A stretch of DNA of 35,661 nt from Cytophagaceae bacterium (GCA_947450865.1 CANFWR010000011.1:1-35661), one strand, 5' to 3'; counted from the first letter of the stretch, positions 25,391-32,968 are shown. The notes: generated by a model from the sequence alone, not told the origin. Translations and numbers: made by a program.

Positions 25391-26776
25391 CTAATCTTTT
25401 GAATAAATATTATCTCTTATAAAGGAGTTATTAAGCCAAAAACAATGTTTTGTGTACTCAGAAAGGCCGGTGACTTTGTCTTTAATTGGTAGGGGATATG
25501 TATCTTTAGAATTTAAAGCGTGTGGTCTTACGTGTGATACTTTGCTAAATTTTTTAGAAGGAAAGTTCGTAAATCTCTTACCTTCATAAATTCTATTTAC
25601 AATATTACCTTGGGTAACGATTTCTTTAGTAAACTCCCATACTCTTTGAGATTCATTTATTTCTTCAAAGGACATATTCCAAAACTTTACCTTATCCAAA
25701 ATAAGTGAATTGTCTTGGGTGTATCGGTAAAAAACAAATAAGAACTTACTTTCTACTACATCTTTAAAATCTGATTCTTCCCAATCTTGATTTATAATTT
25801 CTGAGAAACTGAAATTTGGAAAAGAGACATCTTCTTTAGGTAACCCATTAGACTTCAATCTTATAGTTTTAACTATTATACCAGCCTTATCGAATTCTTC
25901 TATTTCTTGATTCAACTCTATACCTAAAATATGTTTGGTAACATTGGAAAAGAAATTCTTAGAGTTTGAGTTAAATGATTTTTCACTTAGCCCTTGAACA
26001 ATATCTTCTATCGATTTATTTAGATAAGGGTTGAATTTTTCTACCACAATTTGTTCAAAAGACTTGTTACTGAGTTCTAAAGGACTTGATATTAACTTAC
26101 CATAATCACTTTTATAATTAGATAGACTCGCAATAATATGGTTTAAATAACCCTGTTTGAACGAGAATGCCCTTTGTTTTGCTCTAATTTGGCTAAATGG
26201 TTGTGGTCTAAGATTACCTCCTTTTGCCCCTTTAGTACAAGCACCTAAATAAATCGTATCTCCTTCACTTATTTCGTGTGCCTTTCCATTTTTTATTTTT
26301 TCACAAATAGATTCCCAATCCCTCTTGATTATCTCTAAATCTACCGCTGGTATTTTCCAATCCCCTACGATTTTAACTATATAATCAATTACCTCAACAT
26401 CAATTTGATAAAGGTAAAATATCATTAAAATGTGATAATTCTTCTTAAGGAATGTGCTCTCTTCAAATTTTTCTGAATGAATATCTAAATAATTGATGAT
26501 GTTTAGAACCAAACGTTCCTTAGACCTAAATTTATTTTTATTAATGATTTTTAAAGGAGAGGTTTTAAGTTCCATTCCTACTTTATCAAAATCTGCCACT
26601 GATTTTGAATTCGGTTCGTATCCATAAAAATACTTTTCTAATAACTGACCAAAGTTTCCTTTTCCTTTGTAGGTATTACTAAGTAAATCTTCTCCACAAA
26701 CATCTCTTAATGATTTGTCAATTAGATTTTTAGAATATTCTAAAATGGATTTTAAATCATTAGATTGGTAATTCAT
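25391..26776 (-). CDS. Type II restriction endonuclease, Sau3AI/MutH family
   Basis: A 461-aa restriction enzyme of the Sau3AI family, whose N-terminal half is related to mismatch nuclease MutH. The catalytic region reads KGKGNFGQLLEKYFYGYEP, then ADFDKVGMELKTSPL: Asp62, Glu69 and Lys71 have exactly the spacing of MutH Asp70, Glu77 and Lys79, and Glu47 stands where MutH has Glu56. The second half is the degenerate MutH-like repeat that lets Sau3AI bind as a pseudo-dimer; the length fits Sau3AI (about 490 aa). It overlaps the methyltransferase stop by one base (TAATG), so the pair is one operon. Predicted site is GATC or a relative, supported by the near absence of GATC in the element. Confidence 0.9.
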   Translation of the reverse strand: MNYQSNDLKSILEYSKNLIDKSLRDVCGEDLLSNTYKGKGNFGQLLEKYFYGYEPNSKSVADFDKVGMELKTSPLKIINKNKFRSKERLVLNIINYLDIHSEKFEESTFLKKNYHILMIFYLYQIDVEVIDYIVKIVGDWKIPAVDLEIIKRDWESICEKIKNGKAHEISEGDTIYLGACTKGAKGGNLRPQPFSQIRAKQRAFSFKQGYLNHIIASLSNYKSDYGKLISSPLELSNKSFEQIVVEKFNPYLNKSIEDIVQGLSEKSFNSNSKNFFSNVTKHILGIELNQEIEEFDKAGIIVKTIRLKSNGLPKEDVSFPNFSFSEIINQDWEESDFKDVVESKFLFVFYRYTQDNSLILDKVKFWNMSFEEINESQRVWEFTKEIVTQGNIVNRIYEGKRFTNFPSKKFSKVSHVRPHALNSKDTYPLPIKDKVTGLSEYTKHCFWLNNSFIRDNIYSKD

Positions 26777-28065
26777 TAGCTCAGAATTTTCTCCGTTAAT
26801 TGTTTAGAGATACGTTCAATTACCCCAACTACAAGAGCATTACCCATAAAAAACGCTCTTTTTGTATCGTTCACACCTTCCAAATATGTGTGGTTATCAG
26901 GAAACATATTAAGTCTTTCTAATTCAATAGGGGTTAATCTTCTCTGTCCTTTTTTAGTATTAATGACGTGTTTGAATCTTGAAGGGGATTTTCCACCTTC
27001 TCCTGTTATAATAGTTCTTGATGGTTTATCTAAAGGGTCAGGAAAAATCATTCCCCCTTCACTGTAGTGATATTCAAATCCGTCACTATTTTTTCTAATT
27101 TCTTTTTTTGCTCCCTTTAAGTACTCCCACTTTTCAATTGAATCCTTATCAATATAATATTCGTCACCCACTTTATCTTTTTGAATAATGTCACCAAGTA
27201 AAGTATAATCCCCATCATAATTTGACTTTGTTTTGATAGAATATACTTTTCCTTTGACCATTATACCAGCATTTTGAAAACCAGCAAACTTCATATCCTT
27301 GTTGAAATTATTACTAATGTCTACAATGTCGTCTGACAATTTAACAACAGATAGATTATCTGATTTCTCTTTTAAAGCAACAGGTAGCGATTCTGCTAAA
27401 ACACCTGTATTAAGTATGTATTCTAATGGTTCATCTTTAACAAGTTCTTTGTATAATGTAGTACCTTTCTTATAGGCTAAGATGAAAATTCGTTTTCTTC
27501 TCTGAGGAAACCCATATTCAGCCGCATTAACAATTCTCCATTCTACAACATAATCTAATTCATCTAAACTTTTAAGGATTATGGCAAAGTCTCTTCCACG
27601 TTGTTTTGAAGGTGAAATCAATAATCTATCAACATTTTCAAGAAATAAGTATTTGGGAGGATTCTTCTTATCTGTGAGAATTTTATGTATTGACCACCAC
27701 AATACCCCCTTTTTACCAATTAAACCTTTACTATTTTTCAGAGTAGTAGCCACAGAGTAGTCTTGACAAGGGAACCCACCCACCAGCAAGTCGTGGTCAG
27801 GAATTAAGTCTGTGTCCAATGTTGTTATGTCAATGTTTGTATGTCCGTCTTTTCCCCATCTGTTTTCATAAACCATCGAGGCGTGTTGAACCTTTGTAGA
27901 TGGTTCCCATTGATTACTGAATACAACTTCATATTTAGAATTCAAGTCCTCTTTATAACCTGATGTAGAACTCTTTCCATTCCAACCTTCAAGTCCAAGG
28001 CGAAATCCCCCAACACCCCCAAATAATTCGCAGGTTCTGATTTTGTTAATCTTCGTTTTTGACAT
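26776..28065 (-). CDS. DNA (cytosine-5) methyltransferase of the restriction-modification pair
   Basis: A C5-cytosine methyltransferase that protects the site cut by the adjacent nuclease. I start it at the ATG at 28065 (MSKTKINKIRTCELFGGVGG), giving 429 aa; a TTG two codons earlier is weaker. Motifs run in order: I (ELFGGVGGFRLGLEG), IV (GGFPCQDYS, catalytic Cys100), VI (LENVDRLL, 142-149), VIII (FPQRRKRIFIL), a target-recognition region through the middle, IX (RRLTPIELERLNMFPD) and X (FMGNALVVGVIERI). All are intact. It is the promoter-proximal gene of the pair, so methylation is expressed first. Confidence 0.93.
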   Translation of the reverse strand: MSKTKINKIRTCELFGGVGGFRLGLEGWNGKSSTSGYKEDLNSKYEVVFSNQWEPSTKVQHASMVYENRWGKDGHTNIDITTLDTDLIPDHDLLVGGFPCQDYSVATTLKNSKGLIGKKGVLWWSIHKILTDKKNPPKYLFLENVDRLLISPSKQRGRDFAIILKSLDELDYVVEWRIVNAAEYGFPQRRKRIFILAYKKGTTLYKELVKDEPLEYILNTGVLAESLPVALKEKSDNLSVVKLSDDIVDISNNFNKDMKFAGFQNAGIMVKGKVYSIKTKSNYDGDYTLLGDIIQKDKVGDEYYIDKDSIEKWEYLKGAKKEIRKNSDGFEYHYSEGGMIFPDPLDKPSRTIITGEGGKSPSRFKHVINTKKGQRRLTPIELERLNMFPDNHTYLEGVNDTKRAFFMGNALVVGVIERISKQLTEKILS

Positions 28066-28228
28066 ATTCAAAATTAATAGAATTTCAGTTGTTTTCTAAG
28101 TATTTTATCTTGATTCAAAACAATTATCATTTCGTTTATAAACCTCAAAATTAAGGTTAAAATGGGATTTGTGTGGTTCTTTAAACAAACATTGATTTAA
28201 GTGTCTTAAATCGAAGGAATGGTCGGAA

Positions 28229-29125
28229 TTACGACCTTTCTTGTTCACCTTGAATGGGTACACACAAACTAAATGAATTTTTATTTATGTTATATTCCTT
28301 TAGAATGTAATTTGCTCCCCAAAGACTCTTATCATACATAGCCAAATGATATTCTAAACGATTAAACTTTTTTCTATTCATTGACATTAGAAAGAATACC
28401 TTAATTGTTTCTAATTTGATATGCTCGGAATCCATATTCAAGAACATATGACAATGTCTGTGTTGACTTTGATACTTTGAAAGTCTTAAATCACCACTTT
28501 CTTTAATTGAATATTCTGTGGAATATGCTAATCTCAAAGACTTATTATTGGTATGATTTGATAGTAAATCAATGAATTTCATCAGTGTGTAACTCCATTC
28601 GTCTTCTGTCATTAATTTCTTTGTATGTATGGTGATGAAAAAATCCCAATTTTGACTTTTTAATTCACTAAGAAGTAATTGTTTATCCTTATTTCTGACA
28701 TTTATATTCGAATTATTGGCAAAGAACTTCTCTTTATCTTCCTTGGATAATAGACGAGAGGGGAGAGTATATGGTAGTTTAGCTCCTTTTATTCTTGTTT
28801 TTCTATAAGGATGAAATGTCTCCTTATCATTGTTTTTATGTTTCCAATAAGTCTTCAAAAATGATTCTTTTATAAATAATTTACCATCAGAATAGAAGTA
28901 ATCTGTTTCAAATTGAGCTTTTTCAGTTAAATATTTTCTTATGGTGGGGTCTGTTGTATCATATTGACCGAGTATTGTCGGTAATGAAATATAAAGTTCA
29001 TTTGAGATTGTAGCTCCTGTGGATATGTATTCGTATTTACCATCTTGATTAATCGTTAATACTTGGTGGTATTTTGGGTATTGTATTTTATTCATATTAT
29101 TAATTATAAAGAGAGTTTTGGACAT
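28229..29125 (-). CDS. HUH-endonuclease-like replication initiator (Rep)
   Basis: A 298-aa protein with the three-motif layout of HUH replication initiators. The first strand is NWDFFITIHT (159-168). The pattern E-Y then H-x-H is in AYSTEYSIKESG (200-211) followed by QHRHCHMFLNM (221-231), where His224-Cys-His226 would bind the metal. The catalytic tyrosine motif would be ANYILKEY (271-278; Tyr273, Lys276). Such enzymes nick one strand and start rolling-circle replication or transfer. The ATG at 29125 has an AAAGGA site upstream; an ATG ten codons later is also possible. The gene faces the palindrome-rich gap at 29126-29465, a natural place for its origin. Assignment rests on motifs only. Confidence 0.6.
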   Translation of the reverse strand: MSKTLFIINNMNKIQYPKYHQVLTINQDGKYEYISTGATISNELYISLPTILGQYDTTDPTIRKYLTEKAQFETDYFYSDGKLFIKESFLKTYWKHKNNDKETFHPYRKTRIKGAKLPYTLPSRLLSKEDKEKFFANNSNINVRNKDKQLLLSELKSQNWDFFITIHTKKLMTEDEWSYTLMKFIDLLSNHTNNKSLRLAYSTEYSIKESGDLRLSKYQSQHRHCHMFLNMDSEHIKLETIKVFFLMSMNRKKFNRLEYHLAMYDKSLWGANYILKEYNINKNSFSLCVPIQGEQERS

Positions 29126-29151
29126 AGGAAATCCTTTAGGAGAATTCCATC

Positions 29152-29175
29152 AAGTGTTTATTGAAATAAATACTT
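29152..29175 (-). promoter_or_regulatory. Operator-like inverted repeat before the Rep-like gene
   Basis: AAGTGTTTA (29152-29160) faces TAAATACTT (29167-29175), 8 of 9 bases complementary. It matches the site at 25117-25137 except for a 6-base instead of a 3-base spacer. It lies 27 bp upstream of the Rep-like start. Confidence 0.45.
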
Positions 29176-29416
29176 TAGTATCAACCAAAATCCTCTTTTT
29201 CGTCTAAAAAACTGAAAAAATTTTCAGTATGTTATTTTAGTATGTACTAAAGGGAACTATTTAAAAACCAGCAGTTACTAACTGTAAATCTCTAACCCTA
29301 TCATTTTCAAACTCTTACAGGCAGGAGGGGAGGCAGGATTCCTCTTAATAGATTACGACCTGCCCTCATTAGTGACGTGGGGGGTAAAAAATATTTTGAA
29401 ATAATGTCCAAAAATT

Positions 29417-29446
29417 TTGGTCATTAAAATAATGCCCGTATCTTTG
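29417..29446 (+). promoter_or_regulatory. Bacteroidota promoter for the plus-strand block
   Basis: TTG at 29417-29419 and the exact -7 box TATCTTTG at 29439-29446, with 19 bases between them, in the range for the Bacteroidota sigma-A promoter. An imperfect inverted repeat, GGTCATT-aaaat-AATGCCC (29419-29437), fills the spacer and is a likely operator. AAAGGA follows before the ATG at 29466. Confidence 0.7.
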
Positions 29447-29465
29447 TGTCATAAAGGAACAAAAA

Positions 29466-30056
29466 ATGGTTATTTCAACAACATTGTTAACGGCTGGTTT
29501 AGTAAAGAAAGGATTATTATTACTCCTTCTTAATCCAAACTTAGTACCTGAAAGAAAAAAATATGAAGATTGGTTGGACAATGATGGTTTCAAACTTGAC
29601 CATTCTAAAGACTCTACAAGGTCACATCTCTTTAAGGAATTAGATAGACTAAAAAATAAGTACAGAATTGATTGGGATGGAGAGTGGACATATGAAAATG
29701 GAATTTCTAAAATGGTTTTACCTAAGTCAGAAGATGGGAGAGAGTTATCGCCGGGAGAAATTAAAATGGCATTAGAGTCATTAGAACTTCAAATAGAAAA
29801 AGTTCGATTGATGATAGAACACGAGTACTCAGTTATCAGAAACCACCACAAACCGACAGGGGTATATTATATTGTTGTGAGAAGTTATTGGTTGAACCGT
29901 AATGGGAATAAATTTAAGAAGTTTAATAAAAACATTGGTGCGGAAGAGAAGGTACTTGTGAATGGTGAAGTTCCAAAGTTTAAAATAGACGAAGCAAAAC
30001 AAGAAATTGATTCAATGATGTGGAATCATTATAAGGATGAGTATGGAATAAAGTAA
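29466..30056 (+). CDS. Conserved-looking 196-aa protein, function unknown
   Basis: A 196-aa protein that starts with a hydrophobic segment (VISTTLLTAGLVKKGLLLLLL) and continues as a charged, mostly helical soluble domain. It contains RSHLFKELDRLKNKYRIDWDGEW, then ELSPGEIKMALESLELQIEKVRLMIEHEY (a probable coiled helix), and a beta part VYYIVVRSYWLNRNGNKFKKF. The N-terminus may be a membrane anchor. I do not recognise the family. It has the clearest promoter in the element, with an operator-like repeat inside it, so it is probably expressed early and under control. Two 29-bp direct repeats separate it from the ParB-like gene. Confidence 0.7.
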   Translation: MVISTTLLTAGLVKKGLLLLLLNPNLVPERKKYEDWLDNDGFKLDHSKDSTRSHLFKELDRLKNKYRIDWDGEWTYENGISKMVLPKSEDGRELSPGEIKMALESLELQIEKVRLMIEHEYSVIRNHHKPTGVYYIVVRSYWLNRNGNKFKKFNKNIGAEEKVLVNGEVPKFKIDEAKQEIDSMMWNHYKDEYGIK

Positions 30057-30057
30057 T

Positions 30058-30126
30058 TTTTTTTATCTAAAAATAGTGCCCAAAATGATTGGCATTATTT
30101 TTTTATCTAAAAATAGTGCCCAAAAT
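30058..30126. repeat. Two 29-bp direct repeats with operator-like half-sites
   Basis: Identical 29-bp copies lie at 30058-30086 and 30098-30126, starting T-rich and ending ATAGTGCCCAAAAT. The first copy's AATAGTGCC (30072-30080) also pairs, 8 of 9, with GGCATTATT at 30091-30099. AATARTGCCC recurs inside the promoter spacer at 29428-29437. They lie 26 bp before the ParB-like gene and look like binding sites for a regulator or centromere-like iterons. Confidence 0.65.
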
Positions 30127-30151
30127 ATTTTATCATAATTAAATTAAAAGA

Positions 30152-31909
30152 ATGAAAAAAGAATTCAAACAAAAACACTTAAGAGTTTCAATTGATTTGA
30201 TTGATGTTGATTCAACATTAGAAAACGATTACAATCCGATTTCTAAAGGTTTTTTTAGTGAATCAATGTCAAGAACAGGAGGGGAATCTGTCTATCCGCT
30301 GGTAATATGTAAAAATCAAAATGATAGATACTTTTTGTTATCGGGGAGAGGGAGATTGGACGAGTATATTGAACGTGGTGTCGAAACAGTAAATGTTATT
30401 CTTATTGAAGGGGAATTGACTCAAGAGGATAGAACAAATTTGATTTATGATTTAAACAAACAAAGATTAAAAGACGGCAAAACACTTTATAATGAGTTTA
30501 AACACTCCCTGATTATCTACCCACAAAAAAAAGGTGTTAGAGGTGATAGATATAAGTTGTTGGGGGCAGAATTAGATAAACCGAGGAGTGAAGTTAAAGA
30601 GCTAGTGATTCTTCACAATTTCTTCAATGGTGATGGAGATATTGTAATGGAAAAGATTTTTGATAAGAAATTATCACGTAATCAAGCTCAAAAATTGAAG
30701 AAGGTTGTTGATGAAAATTTATTAAAGTTCAATAGTTCTGAAACATACGAAAAGTTGTCCGATGGAAGTTTTGATTTTGACAGAATGGGATTTGCCATTT
30801 CAATTTTAGACCCTGAAAATGAGGATGAATTCAAGTTGATTAAAGGTTATTTAGATAGTACATTCAGTTTTAAAGAGTTTACAGATTTATCTAAGAAATA
30901 TTCCACATTTATTGAAACCGAAGATAGTCACAACAAAAACAAAGTCTTTTCCCCCATTTTAACGGATAAATTTCAAACCGAGAATACATTCATCATTAAT
31001 GATAATAATAAGATTGTTGAATTGTCAAATAACCCATTCAATAAATTAATTCAGACTATTATTTCATCATTCGAATATGGGGATAGACGAATGAATTCTG
31101 ATTCAGAAGATAGAAAAGAATTTTATAAAAAAGATGGGGAAAATGCTGCTATTGAAATGGCAGAATTATTCGAAAGTAAGATACCTTATATGGACAAAAG
31201 TGGTTCCGTTTATGTGATAATGGATGATTTTAACATAGATGGTGTAATGGCTTGTTTCCCTGAATTTTTTGTAACTGAGATGGTAAAAAGAAAATTTCAT
31301 CTTGCTTCTCGTTACAAATGGGAAAAACCTAATAGTGTTCCTATTAATTATAAATCAAAAAGAATTGGAAATGGATTTGAAATGGTTTACCGATTCGTAA
31401 TCGACAAAGTAAACTTTTATTCGAACAAGGATATTTTCATTGAAACTGAACAAGGTTTAAAGGTATCCAAAGGGTGTACTAACCATTCAAAATATGGAAC
31501 AAATAGAGGAGGTCTATATTTACAAGGTGGACTTAAAAAACCTAAAAATACTTTGAATTGGGATGTTGTAAATGATACTATAAAACATAACGTAGCCAAT
31601 CCTGACAATTTCTTTCGTCAAGCGGACGAACGCTACCATACCAGCCAATATCCACCTGAAATATGTGCTTTTTTTATCTTAGAATCTTCTCGTGAAGGGG
31701 ATATCTGTTGTGACTTATTCAACGGAGTAGGTAATACAATGACCGCCTCATTGTTGACTAACAGAAAATATATTGGTGTTGAAATGGAGAAAGATTACTA
31801 CGAACAAACTTGTAGAAGAACGAAGTATTATGAGAATTTGAAGGCTGGGGAAATCATCTACCCACTTTACGAAGAACCTGTAAACGAAATGGAATATGAA
31901 TATTGTTAA
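30152..31909 (+). CDS. ParB-like domain fused to a DNA-methyltransferase fold lacking the catalytic PP motif
   Basis: A 585-aa two-domain protein. The N-terminus resembles a ParB/Srx-type domain: VSIDLIDVDSTLENDYNPI, then YPLVICKNQNDRYFLLSGRGRLDEYIERG (the GxGR core at 65-72) and a helical part. The C-terminal half has the layout of a beta-class N4/N6 methyltransferase. Motif I is at its end (DLFNGVGNTMTASLLTNRKYIGVE, 521-544), preceded by YPPEICAFFILESSREGD. The catalytic (S/D)PP(Y/F) motif should sit near 304-310, but there the text is ISSFEYG; PP is gone. It may bind DNA and SAM without methylating. It heads an operon with the 111-aa and ART-like genes and overlaps the former by 14 bases. 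Confidence 0.7.
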   Translation: MKKEFKQKHLRVSIDLIDVDSTLENDYNPISKGFFSESMSRTGGESVYPLVICKNQNDRYFLLSGRGRLDEYIERGVETVNVILIEGELTQEDRTNLIYDLNKQRLKDGKTLYNEFKHSLIIYPQKKGVRGDRYKLLGAELDKPRSEVKELVILHNFFNGDGDIVMEKIFDKKLSRNQAQKLKKVVDENLLKFNSSETYEKLSDGSFDFDRMGFAISILDPENEDEFKLIKGYLDSTFSFKEFTDLSKKYSTFIETEDSHNKNKVFSPILTDKFQTENTFIINDNNKIVELSNNPFNKLIQTIISSFEYGDRRMNSDSEDRKEFYKKDGENAAIEMAELFESKIPYMDKSGSVYVIMDDFNIDGVMACFPEFFVTEMVKRKFHLASRYKWEKPNSVPINYKSKRIGNGFEMVYRFVIDKVNFYSNKDIFIETEQGLKVSKGCTNHSKYGTNRGGLYLQGGLKKPKNTLNWDVVNDTIKHNVANPDNFFRQADERYHTSQYPPEICAFFILESSREGDICCDLFNGVGNTMTASLLTNRKYIGVEMEKDYYEQTCRRTKYYENLKAGEIIYPLYEEPVNEMEYEYC

Positions 31910-32231
31910 CAAAATATCTGAATTAGTGACTGAAATGGGTGGTGGGATGATGAGACCTAAGAATAAAGACGACACTGAATTAATTATCAGTTTCACATCA
32001 ATGGGAAAATCAATTGTAGATAGAATTCAATTGAAAATTTGTCACTCTGAAAATGAATTTGGTGTGGTACTTAAATCCTACATAACTCATAATAAGTTCG
32101 TGAGTATCAAAGTGTGGACTTACTTACTTATTGAGGTCTTGGAAAGAGAATTTCAAGTTGATGTAATCCTTAAAGGTTCGATTAGTAGGTACTATTTTTT
32201 AGGTCAAAAAGAATTTCAAGATAAAAATTAA
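31896..32231 (+). CDS. 111-aa protein, function unknown
   Basis: A 111-aa protein whose start lies 14 bases inside the end of the ParB/methyltransferase-fold gene, so the two are coupled. Its sequence is mixed alpha/beta: NKISELVTEMGGGMMRPKNK, then strands (ELIISFTSMG, DRIQLKICHS, FGVVLKSYITH) and a helix-strand end (WTYLLIEVLEREFQVDVIL). There is no signal peptide, membrane segment or motif I know. It ends 5 bases before the ART-like gene. Its constant place between the two suggests a partner or inhibitor role, which is inference. Confidence 0.65.
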   Translation: MNIVNKISELVTEMGGGMMRPKNKDDTELIISFTSMGKSIVDRIQLKICHSENEFGVVLKSYITHNKFVSIKVWTYLLIEVLEREFQVDVILKGSISRYYFLGQKEFQDKN

Positions 32232-32236
32232 ATAAA

Positions 32237-32956
32237 ATGGAACACGTTCAAAATTTCAAAAAAGAAAAATTGTGTGAGGAGTTACGAGAACATTTATTAG
32301 TAAGAGACACACATATGGTAATTAAAAACAAGTTTGTAAATCAGTTGTATCGTTCTAATCCTGATAAAAAAACTACAATTAATGGTTTAATGAATTATTC
32401 ATATCAATATAAGTTGAATTCTTACAATGAATATTTCAAGGAAGGGGATTATGATTCTGTTGTTTTCTTGGTTATTGAAAGACCTTGGAGACTTCAATGG
32501 ATTGACGAGAATAAGGAAATGATTATTAATGAGAAGGGAGCAAAATATTATTACGAATTACTTGGTGAGGCATATAATGATACAGAAAACGCTCACGAGA
32601 ATAAGGAGAAGATTATTGAGCTATTCCATTTTGGGAAATCTCCTAAACTTATGATGAATGAGGATGAACAATCTGAATTTGAGACACTACCACAGAAATT
32701 TAAAGTTTGGAGAGGTGTTGGTGTTAATGATGAATTTGAAGAGGATTTGATTGGTTCATCTTGGACTACAGACTATAATCGTGCCGTATTTTTTGCCGAA
32801 AGAAATGTAAGAGATGAAGACGGGTATCCTTTGATTTTTGGACTTGAAATCGACAAAGAAGATGTTTTATCTCTTATTACACGAAGAAATGAAAACGAAG
32901 TAATCCTTGATTACTCAAAAATTAAAGAGGACAATTTAGAACACATTTACATATAA
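32237..32956 (+). CDS. ADP-ribosyltransferase-like protein (R-S-ExE pattern)
   Basis: A 239-aa protein. The C-terminal half shows the R-S-E layout of NAD-dependent mono-ADP-ribosyltransferases. VWRGVG (157-162) holds the NAD-binding Arg159. GSSWTTDYNRAVFFAER (173-189) holds the S-x-T strand and following helix. The ExE pair is Glu219-x-Glu221 in RRNENEVIL (216-224), as in arginine-modifying members. In between is LIFGLEIDKEDVLSLI. The N-terminal half is helical and not recognised. The target could be a host protein, a phage protein or DNA. It lies 5 bases after the 111-aa gene and 12 bp before Xis. The fold call rests on motif order and spacing only. Confidence 0.55.
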   Translation: MEHVQNFKKEKLCEELREHLLVRDTHMVIKNKFVNQLYRSNPDKKTTINGLMNYSYQYKLNSYNEYFKEGDYDSVVFLVIERPWRLQWIDENKEMIINEKGAKYYYELLGEAYNDTENAHENKEKIIELFHFGKSPKLMMNEDEQSEFETLPQKFKVWRGVGVNDEFEEDLIGSSWTTDYNRAVFFAERNVRDEDGYPLIFGLEIDKEDVLSLITRRNENEVILDYSKIKEDNLEHIYI

Positions 32957-32968
32957 AATAGAAACATA

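Larger units (their letters stand above)
29126..29465. other. Divergent control region and candidate replication origin
   Basis: A 340-bp gap without genes, between the two divergent blocks. It holds perfect palindromes: 29211-29228 (ACTGAAAA, 2-bp centre), 29236-29251 (TTTAGTA-TG-TACTAAA) and 29272-29284 (CAGTTA-C-TAACTG). Then comes a GC-rich island in otherwise AT-rich DNA, with GGCAGGA twice (29320, 29332) and an inverted CCTGCC at 29359-29364 that can form a stem with a 21-nt loop. Beside a HUH-type Rep gene this is the best place for a double-strand origin; no nick site is proven. Confidence 0.5.

Noticed and set aside
28195-28212. TTTAAG-TGT-CTTAAA palindrome between the Rep-like and methyltransferase genes as a terminator
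   Set aside because: The arms are short and A/T-only at the ends with no T run in the right direction; too weak to call in AT-rich DNA.
28229-29125. Classical MobA/MobL relaxase for mobilisation
   Set aside because: The usual relaxase order (tyrosine near the N-terminus, histidine triad after it) is not seen; here the candidate tyrosine follows the H-x-H, which is the Rep order.
30058-30126. Possible CRISPR array
   Set aside because: Only two repeat copies with an 11-bp gap, no further units and no cas genes.
31649-31657. YPPE in the ParB/methyltransferase-fold protein as the catalytic PP motif
   Set aside because: It lies about 20 residues before motif I, where methyltransferases of this class have a YP/HP-type loop for SAM binding, not the catalytic motif, which belongs near residue 306.
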